Source of the DNA: Pontibacterium sinense | GTDB taxonomy: Bacteria; Pseudomonadota; Gammaproteobacteria; Pseudomonadales; Balneatricaceae | DNA length: 64,000 bases | Assembly: GCF_015209595.1 (NCBI RefSeq) | Contig: NZ_JADEYS010000002.1 | Location: 1 to 64,000 of the forward strand | Direction of reading: 5' to 3' | In this document: positions 45,986 through 56,300 of the stretch, in pieces | How positions within the stretch are numbered: position 1 is the stretch's first letter | Layout: every line of letters begins with the position of its first letter | Notes under the pieces: generated by a model | Seen by the model: only the letters and a program-made list of their open reading frames with translations | What the model was told of the DNA's origin: nothing | Database searches by the model: none | Translations under genes and position numbers: made by a program

Positions 45986-47466
45986 GATGAGGTATCTCCG
46001 GTATGTAACGAAGGGTGAGAAGGGATGCGTGCCAATACCGGCACATTCAATATCTGTTTCAGGGTGTCTTTGCGACGGATGCTGGTATCCAGCAGTTCAT
46101 TGATGCACGCGAGCCCAAGGCCCAGTCCGAGACCTGCAAGACATCCTGCGATGACAAATACAAACAGCGGTAAATTGATGGGAGCCAGTGGTTCGTAGGG
46201 TGGATCAATCAATTTCACCCGTTCACTTTCCTCCGTTTTTCCCAGAGATCCGGTGACGCGCGCCAGTTCATGGCGCTCAGACAGATCCTGATAGATCTTC
46301 TGTCGTACCTGAATATCGCGTTTAAGCTCATTCAGACGGCGCTCGTGCTGACCGTACCCGTTAACACGCTGCTGGAGTTTCTCAATCTCTTTGGCAAACG
46401 AGCTGACTTCTTTCGTCAGACGTTCGATATGATCATCGGCTTGTTGTAAACGCTCGAGCTGTGAAATCAGCAAGGGATGGCTGTTGGTGCTCTGTTCGGA
46501 GGTTTGGCGCGAGCTAGTGGCAATTGCCCACAAACGCTCCAATTGTTCCCGGTCCAGATTGGTGTGGTCGATCGACTGCATGTTTTGCAGTACCCGGCTA
46601 CGTTCTCGTTCTAATGCCTGCAGTCGGGCCAGAACATTCTGTACGCTGCTGTGCTGATCGGTATAACGCGCCCGCAACTCGGTGAGTTCTGCCATCACGG
46701 TCACGATGGATTCTTCAATTTTCCCAATAACCGGGTCCGTTTGTGACAGGCGAATAGCCAGGCTGTATTGCGCGGCCTTAGCTCCGTCGAGTTCAATGCG
46801 TCTCTCCGCCAGCACGGACTGCAGTTCTGCCAGCCGTGATACGTTGGCGCTGTGTAGCGTGGGTAATTCGCTGGCGTGTCGGTTTTTGTACTCGGCGAGT
46901 GCTGTTTCTGCTGCGAGCAGGTCGGTGCTGCGTTGTTTAAGTTCTTTAGCGAGAAAGTTCTCTGATTGCAGGATAGATGAACGTTGTGGTGCCAGTACCC
47001 GTTCGACAAACCGCATACTGATCATCGACAGGGTTTCGACCATGCGTCCGCGTTCCGGCGCACGGTAGGTAATCTGAATCAGATTGTCCCCTACGAGACG
47101 CGCTTTTAGAGAACGGGATAACTCGCTGATGATGGTGAGTTTATCTTTTTCATCCATATCATCGTTGATCAGTTCCATCTTCCAGGCCACACCGGCTAAC
47201 ACATGACGGCTATGTAGCAGGGCGGTTAAGGCGTCCATCCGGGCCTTCAGGTTGGTTGCGATGGAGAGGTCTTCCAGAAACGGATTGTGTTGTGATGCTT
47301 CCTGAAACAGGATGGTGGTTGAGGTTTCGTATTGTTTTGGCGACAGCACGCCGACCGCGAGACCGATGAATGGCATCAAGAGGGCTGGGATCGCTATCAT
47401 GTATCTGCGACGCCAGCCTGCCCATAGCAGAGAGGCTAGATTACGGACCAGTGTGCTGCGGATCAT
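45982..47466 (-). CDS. Chain-length determinant / Wzz-type protein (SypO-like)
   Basis: Inner-membrane polysaccharide co-polymerase of 494 residues. Two membrane helices (~20-42 and ~430-450) flank a long periplasmic coiled-coil region (~150-400). The Wzz N-terminal motif is Y-E-T-S-T-T-I-L-F-Q, and the second helix is preceded by I-D-P-P-Y-E-P-L-A-P-I-N-L-P. There is no C-terminal kinase domain, so the separate BY-kinase-like protein is its probable partner. Confidence 0.87.
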   Translation of the reverse strand: MIRSTLVRNLASLLWAGWRRRYMIAIPALLMPFIGLAVGVLSPKQYETSTTILFQEASQHNPFLEDLSIATNLKARMDALTALLHSRHVLAGVAWKMELINDDMDEKDKLTIISELSRSLKARLVGDNLIQITYRAPERGRMVETLSMISMRFVERVLAPQRSSILQSENFLAKELKQRSTDLLAAETALAEYKNRHASELPTLHSANVSRLAELQSVLAERRIELDGAKAAQYSLAIRLSQTDPVIGKIEESIVTVMAELTELRARYTDQHSSVQNVLARLQALERERSRVLQNMQSIDHTNLDREQLERLWAIATSSRQTSEQSTNSHPLLISQLERLQQADDHIERLTKEVSSFAKEIEKLQQRVNGYGQHERRLNELKRDIQVRQKIYQDLSERHELARVTGSLGKTEESERVKLIDPPYEPLAPINLPLFVFVIAGCLAGLGLGLGLACINELLDTSIRRKDTLKQILNVPVLARIPSHPSLHTGDTSS

Positions 47467-47475
47467 GATCGTATC

Positions 47476-47967
47476 CTACTCAGACTCTGAGACGCGGATC
47501 TGGTCCGGCTCGAGTGTGGGTTGCAGGGAAATAGCGGTTGTATGCGTACGTTTTTCCAGAAAGCGACTCACTTTTATGCATCGCGAAACTGCGACTGATG
47601 CTGCAGTGACAGGGTCAGAAGTGGCCGAGGGCGCGCAATCAACCTGCAATGTTTGACTGGGTCGTGTATTGGCGTAGCGATTCAGGGCATCTTGTTGGCT
47701 GGCTGTGAGTTCAAGGCTGCGGCTGGTGAAGCGAAGTTCCAACGTCTTTTCGGTTTGTCCATTGGGCTGCGCAGACTGGCCCCGAGCACGCGACAGCATT
47801 TCAGATATGCTAATGGCTCCGGCTTGGCTGGATTGCTCGGCGTCTGCAGCCTGACGGGTGATCAGGTTGAGATCCGGAGTTTGTAAGGTGGTTGCACAGC
47901 CGGATGCCAGAGCAACGGTGCTGGTAAGTGCTGCGAATCGGATAGCTCTGATCAGGGCGGACATCAT
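47476..47967 (-). CDS. Lipoprotein with an OmpA-like C-terminal domain
   Basis: 163-residue lipoprotein with signal ending L-A-S-G-C (Cys near residue 24). The C-terminal half (~75-160) resembles a diverged OmpA peptidoglycan-binding fold (F-T-S-R-S-L-E-L-T-A-S-Q-Q, then A-V-S-R-C-I-K-V-S-R-F-L). V. fischeri SypB is OmpA-like but sits in the other operon. It is the first gene after promoter P2. GGAG lies upstream of the ATG pair. Confidence 0.6.
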   Translation of the reverse strand: MMSALIRAIRFAALTSTVALASGCATTLQTPDLNLITRQAADAEQSSQAGAISISEMLSRARGQSAQPNGQTEKTLELRFTSRSLELTASQQDALNRYANTRPSQTLQVDCAPSATSDPVTAASVAVSRCIKVSRFLEKRTHTTAISLQPTLEPDQIRVSESE

Positions 47968-48018
47968 TATCTTTCTCCGTAGTAAGCCTGCATACGTGCA
48001 GCGATTGGAAAAGAGATC

Positions 48019-48032
48019 GCAAAGTCCGGGCC
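48019..48032 (-). promoter_or_regulatory. Sigma-54 promoter P2
   Basis: On the minus strand TGGCCCGGACTTTGC with GG-N10-GC, 51 bases before the OmpA-like lipoprotein gene. A perfect SypG-type element is about 156 bases upstream. Confidence 0.75.
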
Positions 48033-48187
48033 AGAATCGAATTTAGATGTTGTTCAATATGCGAGAACCCTTATAAAACGGGCACTTCAGGATAGTTTGT
48101 AAACTTGAGGTAAGTGTCTTTGTTAGGGTTGAAAGCGGATGAATGGTGCTAGATGACGTCTGATGTTCGATGAGCCTCTCAATTCGT

Positions 48188-48202
48188 TTCGCATTTTGCG
48201 AA
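48188..48202. promoter_or_regulatory. SypG-type element (P2)
   Basis: TTCGCATTTTGCGAA, identical to the copies at 43040 and 55068. It lies between the terminator of the upstream operon and P2. Confidence 0.7.
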
Positions 48203-48234
48203 TAGCGGGGCGAGTTGCAGATTGAATGCTTAGC

Positions 48235-48281
48235 AGAATAAAAAACAGCCTGTATCAGACCCGGAATGTCCGATACAGGCT
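48235..48281 (-). terminator. Rho-independent terminator after the glycosyltransferase operon
   Basis: On the minus strand CAGCCTGTATC pairs with GATACAGGCTG and is followed by TTTTTT. It closes the P3 operon before P2. Confidence 0.88.
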
Positions 48282-48316
48282 GAAAGGCCTGACCATAGAT
48301 AGGGTGTTGCTCAGCC

Positions 48317-49459
48317 TCAGGCTGGGAGTGTTGAAAGTATGTGTTGCAGGTCTGTTGCGCGTTGAAACCAACTTTCCTGGGCAACGCGTGCTTTGCGTGC
48401 CGCCCGTTCACGTGCACGAAATTCCGGGCTGTGTCGATACTGTTGCTCGATCATTGCGGCAAAAACGTCGGCTCGGTTACTGATATGTATGAGGTCACGA
48501 TAACCGTCGAGTGCAGGAAAGTCGGTTGTGATCACTGGGCTGCCAGCAGCCAGATATTCCCGAAGCTTGAGAGGATTGCAGGCGTCAATTTGTGCGTTGC
48601 GCTTAAAGGGGAGTAGTCCTGCGTCCCAGTGTTGGCAATAACCGGGCAGTTCGTGATGGGGTTTGGCGCCCAGCCAGCGGACGTTGGGTTCTGCCAGCAG
48701 CATACTGATGTCGGTTTTTGCAGGGCCAATCAGGACAAAGGTCCAATTTGGCAAGCGTCGGGCAACGGCAGTAAAAAGCGACTGATCAAACCAGCCGGCG
48801 AGCGATCCGTAGAATCCGGCAACGGGTCCTGCAGGTAGATCGTTGGCGCGGGGTTTACGTTTCCCGAAGAGTTCCGTATCAACTCCGTGGGGTAACACTC
48901 TGGTTTTGTGACTCGGAAATTTGTTTGCCAGAGTGTTGCTGGCTGTGATGATCAGGTCACATTTGTCTGCTAATTCCTGCTCCATGGCCATGACCGGAGT
49001 ATGGTCAACGCCGTCTAGAGCAGAAAAATCATCGCCACAATAGTAGATCGCTGCACGTTCGCCGAGCTTTCCTACCACATCCACGGCGGAGGGGAGGGAT
49101 GTCCAGAGTAGCGGCTGACGATCACTTTGCTCAATCAGTGGGCGCAGTTTACGTACCAATAATGTTTGGTTGATCCGTCTGGCTGTATGGCTGCCTGGCC
49201 ATGAGAGTGCGCGTGGCTGAATAATATGGGGCGGATGAGGTGCATTGCCTGCCGGTTTATTCATCGTGTGCTGGGTTAGCATCGCACGTGCTTTTTGGAC
49301 TGCGCGTTTTAGATCCTGACGGTTGAACCGTGGGCGACGTAACCCTAGTGAATTGACCCAAACGATCTCCTGTTCAGTCATCAAGTGGTGGATCAGGTGC
49401 TGAGTGCTGCTTGGATGACGCCCCCAATCCTCGCCGAAAACCAGCATATCGATATTCAT
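48317..49459 (-). CDS. Glycosyltransferase (GT-B type)
   Basis: 380-residue glycosyltransferase of the GT4-like group. Landmarks: [21 protein letters not shown] (~193-202), [10 protein letters not shown], and the [16 protein letters not shown] motif that binds the sugar nucleotide. It is the last gene of the P3 operon and overlaps the acetyltransferase stop by four bases. SypH/I/J-like role by position. Confidence 0.85.
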   Translation of the reverse strand: MNIDMLVFGEDWGRHPSSTQHLIHHLMTEQEIVWVNSLGLRRPRFNRQDLKRAVQKARAMLTQHTMNKPAGNAPHPPHIIQPRALSWPGSHTARRINQTLLVRKLRPLIEQSDRQPLLWTSLPSAVDVVGKLGERAAIYYCGDDFSALDGVDHTPVMAMEQELADKCDLIITASNTLANKFPSHKTRVLPHGVDTELFGKRKPRANDLPAGPVAGFYGSLAGWFDQSLFTAVARRLPNWTFVLIGPAKTDISMLLAEPNVRWLGAKPHHELPGYCQHWDAGLLPFKRNAQIDACNPLKLREYLAAGSPVITTDFPALDGYRDLIHISNRADVFAAMIEQQYRHSPEFRARERAARKARVAQESWFQRATDLQHILSTLPA

Positions 49460-50214
49460 GCTGCACCTTTCCTTAGCTGCTCTGCGCCGCCGGTGGTGTC
49501 TGATTCTGCTGTGAGTGTCTTGATCACTTTGGCCGGTACGCCAGCGGCCAGAACATAGGCAGGCAGGTCACGCGTTACCACGCTACCGGCAGCAACAATC
49601 GTTCCTTCGCCAATCGTGACACCTTTCATAACGGTAACGTTTGAGCCCAGCCACACGTCCCGTTCCAGGATGATATCGCCGACCTGATCATCGGTGTCCG
49701 GTAATCCTTTTGCCCGGGCAATCGGGTCGACAGGGTGGCCTGGGTAGCCCGCAAGAAAACCACGTCCGGCAATGCGCACATTGTCACCGATAACCACTTT
49801 TGTACCTACGGCGATGGTGGTTTGCCAGCCAATCCCAACGTTCTTTCCGATCTTCAGGATGGGGGTCTCACGGCTGCTCCAGCGCCCGGAAAAGGTCGTA
49901 TGGCCGGAGATTCTGCAGTCGTCGCTGATCTCAAGAGCAAGGCTGCCCTGGATCAATGGCATGCCGCCGTAAAGATAAAGTCGGCGACACGGTGCACTGA
50001 GACGGGTTTTGAACATCGGCGTCCAGTATGTGAACTGAATGAACGTGCTGAACAGGTTGCAAATCAGTTGGTGTGTGATCCTTAGCGGTGTGTAGATGAG
50101 TGGGATACTGGGCATCTCAACCTGACGCAGGTTGCCGTGCAGGCCTTTAATCGTCAGGGCGAGAGGGTGATCTGCGGTTTTGACCCATTGTTTGAGTGTC
50201 TGCAAATTATTCAT
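49456..50214 (-). CDS. Left-handed beta-helix acetyltransferase (SypM-like)
   Basis: Hexapeptide-repeat acyltransferase of 252 residues that probably acetylates a sugar of the polymer. The N-terminal ~70 residues are non-repeat; the repeats then run with I-x-x-[NG]-[VT]-x-I-G spacing ([24 protein letters not shown]) and end with [13 protein letters not shown], the typical acetyltransferase closure. It overlaps the GlmS-like stop by 8 bases. Confidence 0.87.
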   Translation of the reverse strand: MNNLQTLKQWVKTADHPLALTIKGLHGNLRQVEMPSIPLIYTPLRITHQLICNLFSTFIQFTYWTPMFKTRLSAPCRRLYLYGGMPLIQGSLALEISDDCRISGHTTFSGRWSSRETPILKIGKNVGIGWQTTIAVGTKVVIGDNVRIAGRGFLAGYPGHPVDPIARAKGLPDTDDQVGDIILERDVWLGSNVTVMKGVTIGEGTIVAAGSVVTRDLPAYVLAAGVPAKVIKTLTAESDTTGGAEQLRKGAA

Positions 50215-52012
50215 ATTCGGTCACCGGTTTAGCCAGGTTAAGAGGAAGGTCCATATCTGCACTTTTTGCACGAGCTGTGTGATAGGCAATGAGCTGCAAT
50301 GCGGCAGCGTGCAGAATGGGACTGATAAGGGAGGGGATATCTGGGAGTTCTATCTTCTCGACGTGTGATTGCTTTACCGCGTCTAAGCTGACCTTGTCTG
50401 CGAGTAAGATAGGCTTGATCTCGGGCGCGCAAACACTGAGTGTATCTGTCAGTGTCTTGAGTGTGCGTTCATCCTGTGATGCCAGTGCCATGATGGGCAT
50501 GTTGGTTTCAAGCAGGCTGATAGCACCGTGTTTCAGTTCGCCTGTGGCGATACCTTCAGCGTGGAGATGGCAGATCTCTTTGAACTTTAATGCACCCTCC
50601 AGCGCTAAAGGATGGCTACACCCATAGCCTGTTAAAATGAGATGGCTATATGCGGCGAGTTGCTGACCTATACGTTGATAATGGGTTTCATCTGCGATCA
50701 CCTGTTCGAGCATGGCCGGAAGGGTGAAAAGTAATTGATGTAACCGGGTTGCCGCTGATAGCTCCAGTAACTGGCGTTGCAGTGAGGCTTTGATGACCAA
50801 GTTGGCGAGCGCAGCCAGTTGGCAGCAGAACGCCTTGGTGGCAACCGTGCAGAGCTCTGGGCCTGCCTGAGTCGTAATGCTGTAATCTGCTTCGTGGCTG
50901 ATACTGCTGTTCTGTGTGTTTACCACCGCGAGTACGTGCTGTTTCTGCTCACGGGCGAAGCGAAGCGATTGCAGCGTGTCACTCGTTTCTCCGGACTGTG
51001 AAAGAATGATCGTGACGCCATTGGGTTTGAGTAGTGGGGGGCTGTATCGAAACTCTGATGCGATCAGCGCATCTACCGGGAGTGCGGCATAGGTTTCAAA
51101 CCAGCTTTTTGCGATCAGTGCTGCGTGATAAGAGCTGCCGCTAGCAATGATTGTTAGGCGCTCAGCATCGAAAAGCGATAGCGGCAATGTTTGTAGCTGA
51201 CGCTGTGTTGCGTTTAACGTACGCGAGATCGCTTCAGGTTGCTCATGAATTTCGCGATGATAAAACACCTGATTTGTTTGGTTATGCAAACGGGTGCTTT
51301 GAATTCGTTCCTGTATATGCCGGCGCACCTTCCGTCCGCTTTTTTCTCGTATGCTGAGCCGATCAGTACTGATCCGGACCTGATCGCCATCTTTCAGATA
51401 CAGAATGCGATTAAACTGATCGCCTAAAGCGCGCTCATCTGATGAAAGTCCAGAGCTCTGTCGTCCAATGCCCAGAACCAGAGGGCACCCACGTTGGGCG
51501 GCATAAAGATGGGAAGGGTCTGATCGGAACATAACCGCGACTGAAAACGTGCCATATGCCCGCTCAACCGCCCGGTTGAGCGCTTGTTCAGGATCATATC
51601 CGCGTCGCAGAAAGAGGCTGATCAGTTGAGGGAGGATTTCAATGCTGGGTGTATCTGAAAACGTGATACCTTCCGTTTCCAACCAGAACTGCAGGCTGCA
51701 CAGATTATCGATCGAACCATGTTGGACGAGTGTCACATCTGCATTGATACCAGCGGTCGTTGCAAAAGACTCGGTATGTTTCTCCATATCCCAACGCCCG
51801 TGGCCGATGCCGGATACACCGGTGAGGCTGCTCTCAACGATTTGATCACCTAACAGCGCCAAATCATCACCGTGTTTCAGAATCCGAATCCCGGAGGGTG
51901 TCGTGATAGCGACGGCAACAGAATTGAAATCGGTATCCTGAATCTGGCTCAGACTGCTGAGCATTTCGGGCATTACATTCTGATGACCTATAAAGCCTAA
52001 AATTCCACACAT
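50207..52012 (-). CDS. GlmS-like glucosamine-6-phosphate synthase paralogue
   Basis: 601 residues with the GlmS layout: N-terminal Ntn glutaminase (~1-230; the catalytic Cys follows the initiator in M-C-G-I-L-G-F-I-G) and two SIS sugar-isomerase domains (~280-600; [22 protein letters not shown]). It deviates: V-H-N-G-I-I-E-N is V-Q-H-G-S-I-D-N, losing the oxyanion-hole Asn, and the R-G-Y-D-S-A-G stretch is gone. It probably makes amino-sugar for the polymer, perhaps from ammonia. AGGAG before ATG 52012 fixes the start; the frame extends 15 codons further. Confidence 0.8.
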   Translation of the reverse strand: MCGILGFIGHQNVMPEMLSSLSQIQDTDFNSVAVAITTPSGIRILKHGDDLALLGDQIVESSLTGVSGIGHGRWDMEKHTESFATTAGINADVTLVQHGSIDNLCSLQFWLETEGITFSDTPSIEILPQLISLFLRRGYDPEQALNRAVERAYGTFSVAVMFRSDPSHLYAAQRGCPLVLGIGRQSSGLSSDERALGDQFNRILYLKDGDQVRISTDRLSIREKSGRKVRRHIQERIQSTRLHNQTNQVFYHREIHEQPEAISRTLNATQRQLQTLPLSLFDAERLTIIASGSSYHAALIAKSWFETYAALPVDALIASEFRYSPPLLKPNGVTIILSQSGETSDTLQSLRFAREQKQHVLAVVNTQNSSISHEADYSITTQAGPELCTVATKAFCCQLAALANLVIKASLQRQLLELSAATRLHQLLFTLPAMLEQVIADETHYQRIGQQLAAYSHLILTGYGCSHPLALEGALKFKEICHLHAEGIATGELKHGAISLLETNMPIMALASQDERTLKTLTDTLSVCAPEIKPILLADKVSLDAVKQSHVEKIELPDIPSLISPILHAAALQLIAYHTARAKSADMDLPLNLAKPVTEYE

Positions 52013-52089
52013 CCTAAGTCTCCTTTTGTGTTGTAAGTAAGATGTTGCAGAAGCCATGCCAGAATTTAACTGATTGATTATTAAGTGTT

Positions 52090-53493
52090 TTATTGTTTTT
52101 TGTTATGTGGTTTCTCATTTTGAGACGCGTGCTGAGAATGCTTGCTACTGAATTGCGAAAGGGCGACTGCTAAAGCCAGTAGGATGTAGATGGGCCATGT
52201 GAAGCCCATTGTTAGAAAGGTACCCGATACGCAGAACCCGACGAGTCCCGCTTGTACGGACTGAGCACATGCATACAGACAGGGGCGATAGTAAGTCGCG
52301 CAGGAAGGAGAGAAGCTACGGGTGGTCTTAAGTCCGATACGGGCGATCAGAATGATCATCGTGACAAACATGCCTATTCCCAGCAGGCCGGTTTCAGCCA
52401 TGACACCAAACCATGTGCTGTGTACTGCATGGTTTTTCCCATCCCAATGGGGGCTGTAGTCAAAGTAGTTGGATATAAAGTTATTAATTCCAACGCCGGT
52501 TAGTGGATGATGTATCGCCATACCCATAGCGGCTTGCCAGGCATAGATACGCCCCATGGCAGATTCGTCGATGCCTTCCTCATGAGCGCCACCCGATGCA
52601 CGGTCGCTCACTCCCGCCAGGACAAATAACAACCCTAGCGCGGCTCCGCCCACGCTGATGAGTAATGCTTTGTTTTCTATACGACGCCAGGCGAATACAC
52701 CGCTGACGGCACAGATGCCGAGTAATCCACCACGGCTTTGGGTGGCCACGATGGCACAGATAACAATGATAAATGTGATCAAGCCCAGTAATTTCCAGAG
52801 GCGACCGAGTTCAGGTGTTAAAAGCATGGCGAGTGCAAAACTGGCGGGGAACAACAGGACCAGGGAAAGATCATTTGGGTCACCTAGCATGGAGCCTATA
52901 CTTCGCCCAATCGTCACACGGGTACCTTCTACCAACTCCAGTCCATTACTTTTGTTGTGCAATGCGACTAACCCGACAGCGATACCGCTTACTGCCATGG
53001 CGGCGAGTACTGCGCGAAATTGTGACTCTTTTTGTAGTAGCCAACTGATGGCAAACACCATCGCCGCGATTTTGACGTAAGTGCCTGTCAGGCTGCTCAT
53101 CGCAGCACTTCTGTTAGTAGCAAGCAACGCACCGATAACAACCAACAGAAAGAACACACTAAAAACCGCCAGTTCGCGACTCCAGAATACGGTTATACGC
53201 CGTGTGGCCAGATTGACGAATAGCGAGCCCAGCGTGCCAATCGCCAACAGTTGAGGAATGCGCAGCGGGTAAAGTTGTGGAAATACTTCATGCAGACGGA
53301 AGAACGAAAACGCAATAAAGGCCAAACAGAGTAGAAAGGGCATCTGCAGGCCTGCCACCAGCAGCAGTGGTAAAAAGGCCACTGCTGCGACAGCTGGATG
53401 TGGCAGAAACCACCAGACCAGCGCGAGTAACAGTGTTAGTCCGGTTGAGACGCTGGCCTGTGACATTCTTCCGTTGGGTGAAGGGGCAATCAC
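52090..53493 (-). CDS. O-antigen ligase/polymerase family protein (Wzy-like)
   Basis: 467-residue inner-membrane protein with about eleven membrane segments and the Wzy_C domain. Long periplasmic loop at ~295-370 with the H-P-L-T-G-V-G-I-N-N-F motif and H-S-T-W. It probably polymerises or ligates repeat units (SypL-like by position). GTG start six bases after the flippase stop. Substrate unknown. Confidence 0.87.
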   Translation of the reverse strand: MIAPSPNGRMSQASVSTGLTLLLALVWWFLPHPAVAAVAFLPLLLVAGLQMPFLLCLAFIAFSFFRLHEVFPQLYPLRIPQLLAIGTLGSLFVNLATRRITVFWSRELAVFSVFFLLVVIGALLATNRSAAMSSLTGTYVKIAAMVFAISWLLQKESQFRAVLAAMAVSGIAVGLVALHNKSNGLELVEGTRVTIGRSIGSMLGDPNDLSLVLLFPASFALAMLLTPELGRLWKLLGLITFIIVICAIVATQSRGGLLGICAVSGVFAWRRIENKALLISVGGAALGLLFVLAGVSDRASGGAHEEGIDESAMGRIYAWQAAMGMAIHHPLTGVGINNFISNYFDYSPHWDGKNHAVHSTWFGVMAETGLLGIGMFVTMIILIARIGLKTTRSFSPSCATYYRPCLYACAQSVQAGLVGFCVSGTFLTMGFTWPIYILLALAVALSQFSSKHSQHASQNEKPHNKKQ

Positions 53494-53499
53494 GGGGTG

Positions 53500-54930
53500 T
53501 TACCCCTGTAGCACAGTGCTATGGCGTTTCAGTGGGATCAGGCCCAGCATCACTGATGTGATTGCAAAACTGAGCAGCGCTCCCAGAGAAATGACGCCAT
53601 TAAGCCAGGATAATGGCGATGACGGGATGACGATCAGTGCGATAAGACACAATAACAGCAGCAGCGTTAGACGACGGATGGGATACGGAAGCGATAACGT
53701 GCGTTGGCTGATGCGGTACATCATGATAAACCGCAGGGACAGCGCCAACGTGGTTGCCGCGATGGCCCCCCACGCATGGTATTCGGGAATCAGTATCAGA
53801 TAAGCCACTAAGGCTACGGCTGCCGCGACACCATCGATCACGGCTGGACGAACGGTGTTGCTTTCACTCATCGCGCCAAATCCGAGTGTCGATGTGGCGT
53901 TGTGTAGCGCCGCCAGAGCCGCAAGCCACGGAATATACTGGATCGATTGATGGTATGCTTCCGGTGTTAATACACGCACTAATGTTGGACCTGTGGCTGC
54001 GATGATCAGACAGGAGAACATGGCGATTACGACTCCAATCGACGCAAACTGCGCGCAACGCTGTGGACCGTTGGCCTCTTGTAGGCAGCTGAATCGGCGA
54101 GCGTGCCACCATAGGTCAAATGGCTGGATAAATACCGCAGTGATCAGGCCAAACTTGGCTGCCAGCGCATACTGTGCCATCTCTGCTGTTCCTACCGCGT
54201 CCGCCAGAATCCAGCGATCAAAGCTACCTAATACGAATCCGGCCATACCTACGAAAATAAGTGGACCGCCATAGGCTGAATACATACGAAAACGCGTAAA
54301 TTCAAAACGGATTCCGGTATCCTGAAGTTGTTTCCAGATCAGCCAGGCACTGAGGCATAACGCGGAAAGCAGGGTGCCTGTTAAAACCCCGATTACCCCA
54401 AAGCCCATCATCAGTAGCGGAACCGCGATAGCCACCTGCAGTGCGACGCGACCTGCAGTCCCTAACAAATAAAGCCATGGATTTCCCTGCATTCTCAACC
54501 AGGCAAGTGGTACCAGAATAGTGCCGACTAATGCCAGGCTGGCAAGGATCAGTCGGGTTTCAATGATGGCGATCTCGCCGGGTAGCAGTCGACTGATCTG
54601 TGAGGCAGCCAATTGCCCGATGATCAGCGCGAGCGCGCCCAGTGACAGTGCCATGCCAAAGATATTCGCGGTGGCTCGTCGACGTTCTACGGAGTCTTCT
54701 TCGCTGCCGGCAAACCGAAACAGTGTTTCGGCCAGGCCCATACCGATGACAATACTGAGCAGGTCGGCGAGTGTCTGTAGTACATCCAAACGACCGTAGT
54801 CAGCAGGTGTGAGGTAGTGGGTGGCTATGGGCACCATAATGAGCGCAAAGCCCTTGGACAGTGCTAGCGCGGCAGCATAGACAAGACTGTGCTGTAGGGC
54901 GCGGGGTAACTTGGTCAGTCGCGTAAGCAT
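53500..54930 (-). CDS. Wzx-type flippase / polysaccharide transporter (SypK-like)
   Basis: 476-residue MOP-superfamily membrane protein with about twelve to fourteen segments, which flips lipid-linked repeat units across the inner membrane. N-terminal G-F-A-L-I-M-V-P-I-A-T-H-Y-L-T-P-A-D-Y-G-R is the classic start of the family. AGGAG lies before the ATG. It is the first gene of the P3 operon and is followed by the polymerase, GlmS-like, acetyltransferase and glycosyltransferase genes. Confidence 0.9.
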   Translation of the reverse strand: MLTRLTKLPRALQHSLVYAAALALSKGFALIMVPIATHYLTPADYGRLDVLQTLADLLSIVIGMGLAETLFRFAGSEEDSVERRRATANIFGMALSLGALALIIGQLAASQISRLLPGEIAIIETRLILASLALVGTILVPLAWLRMQGNPWLYLLGTAGRVALQVAIAVPLLMMGFGVIGVLTGTLLSALCLSAWLIWKQLQDTGIRFEFTRFRMYSAYGGPLIFVGMAGFVLGSFDRWILADAVGTAEMAQYALAAKFGLITAVFIQPFDLWWHARRFSCLQEANGPQRCAQFASIGVVIAMFSCLIIAATGPTLVRVLTPEAYHQSIQYIPWLAALAALHNATSTLGFGAMSESNTVRPAVIDGVAAAVALVAYLILIPEYHAWGAIAATTLALSLRFIMMYRISQRTLSLPYPIRRLTLLLLLCLIALIVIPSSPLSWLNGVISLGALLSFAITSVMLGLIPLKRHSTVLQG

Positions 54931-54968
54931 GGCTCCATCTCCTTAATCCTGACGATAAATGGATCATT

Positions 54969-54982
54969 GCGAAAAACAGGCC
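54969..54982 (-). promoter_or_regulatory. Sigma-54 promoter P3
   Basis: On the minus strand TGGCCTGTTTTTCGC with GG-N10-GC, 39 bases before the flippase start. The -12 half is weaker (TTCGC). Confidence 0.65.
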
Positions 54983-55067
54983 ATGCATTTAAATCTACAT
55001 GAAAACAATAAGTTATAGTGTTTTGTGGAAGTGGATTGTTAGGTTGGTTCTGGCGAGCGTTGAGGGA

Positions 55068-55082
55068 TTCGCATTTTGCGAA
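55068..55082. promoter_or_regulatory. SypG-type element (P3)
   Basis: TTCGCATTTTGCGAA, 86 bases upstream of the P3 -24 element. Confidence 0.7.
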
Positions 55083-55159
55083 ACAGTTTGCGACTAGCGT
55101 GGTGTAAACAATTGCAATGAAAGCGGGTGCATTGAGAGAGTATTGAATAGGAAATAACT

Positions 55160-55193
55160 AAAAGGGGCCGGCAGAATGCTGCATACCGGCCCT
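55160..55193 (-). terminator. Rho-independent terminator after the DUF4114 gene
   Basis: GGGCCGG (55165-55171) and CCGGCCC (55186-55192) with an inner GCAG/CTGC; the minus strand continues with CCCCTTTTAG. It ends the P4 operon before P3. Confidence 0.8.
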
Positions 55194-55216
55194 GGTTTTC
55201 GATGGGTGATTAGGAC

Positions 55217-56194
55217 TTACGCTTTCTTACCCGGTTTGCGACGACGGTACATCACCATCATGCCAAACGCCATCAGCGCCATTCCTGACATACTTTTCCC
55301 CATTGCCGGTGCGGGAGCGGCTTGCATATTTATGACGGTTTGAGTGGTCGGAACAAAGGCATACATGGCATCTACTGGATCGGTACGAATACGGAACACT
55401 GCATCATTGAAGTCATTGTCGCCATAGGGACGGACCAGATCTTCAAACCCTATAATGATATCGTTGTCGGCTGATAGCGAGTTCATCATCGCAACGTGGC
55501 GTGCATTTATGTCCGTATTGTCTGAGGTGGCACTGGCACTGTTCTCGGGGTTAAGAAAGTCTACTGTGTACATCGCCAGTGTATTCTTGTTGTTGTCCCA
55601 GCTATTTACCTTCTTACCTGACCAGGCATTTTGTAATACGAAGAAACCCATATTGGTTCCGTCGGAAAACGTTGTACCTCCTGTCATGTCGAAGTCGGTT
55701 CCATTTACATTGGTGATATTAGCTCCGCCCAACACTACTGTATCGCCAGCATTCAGGCTGCCGCCGCCGCCCGTTTCTGACACATTGTTAAAGATCATGC
55801 CTGCAGTGATACCGCTGACTGATGTCAGCTCTTTAATTGCCACGTGGCCATCGTTATTGGTATCAATATCGCCAAAACTTAAGCTGTCGAAGGTATCGTC
55901 GGCAAAGGTGAAATACCCCAGCGAGTTTCGATAGCCTGCACCCTCGTCAAGAAATGTGATCCCCACATGGGCATCCGACTGGAACGTAATATTGGGGTTA
56001 TAGTCTGTGTTCAGATACTCCTGATTTACATTGGCGCTTTCAGGTAGCGCGTTTTGAACCTCTTGTACAAGGCCTGTGGGCAGGTCAATGTTGACCAGTG
56101 TGTCGGTTGCGTCGTCAGCGGCGTGAGCGCTGGTTACAAAACCACTGCTCAACAGTGCCGCCAAAGCGCTTCGTTTCAGATGTAATGTGTTCAT
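55217..56194 (-). CDS. DUF4114 / EF-hand surface protein with a C-terminal sorting-type tail
   Basis: 325-residue exported protein: signal peptide (1-25, cleavage A-H-A), an EF-hand calcium loop D-T-N-N-D-G-H-V-A-I-K-E (111-122), and a DUF4114 domain (~175-272) with G-F-E-D-L and G-D-N-D-F-N-D-A-V-F. The tail (~293-325) is a short Pro/Ala motif, a hydrophobic Met/Ala/Gly helix and an Arg/Lys cluster (Y-R-R-R-K-P-G-K-K), the tripartite form of exosortase substrates, but the P-E-P motif is missing. It lies just downstream of the exosortase gene and is probably its substrate, a matrix or surface protein. AAAAGGAG precedes the ATG. Confidence 0.78.
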   Translation of the reverse strand: MNTLHLKRSALAALLSSGFVTSAHAADDATDTLVNIDLPTGLVQEVQNALPESANVNQEYLNTDYNPNITFQSDAHVGITFLDEGAGYRNSLGYFTFADDTFDSLSFGDIDTNNDGHVAIKELTSVSGITAGMIFNNVSETGGGGSLNAGDTVVLGGANITNVNGTDFDMTGGTTFSDGTNMGFFVLQNAWSGKKVNSWDNNKNTLAMYTVDFLNPENSASATSDNTDINARHVAMMNSLSADNDIIIGFEDLVRPYGDNDFNDAVFRIRTDPVDAMYAFVPTTQTVINMQAAPAPAMGKSMSGMALMAFGMMVMYRRRKPGKKA

Positions 56195-56300
56195 TGGAAT
56201 CTCCTTTTATAGAGTCAGTACTGAATACGATGTTGCTACTCCTTAGGTTTAAGGTTGGTATGAGAGGAAACCGCGGCCGAAAGCGGCTCCGCCTAATCTG

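Noticed and set aside
56195-56300. Separate sigma-54 promoter for the DUF4114 gene
   Set aside because: No GG-N10-GC on the minus strand and no SypG-type element in this gap; it is probably transcribed from P4 or an unseen promoter.
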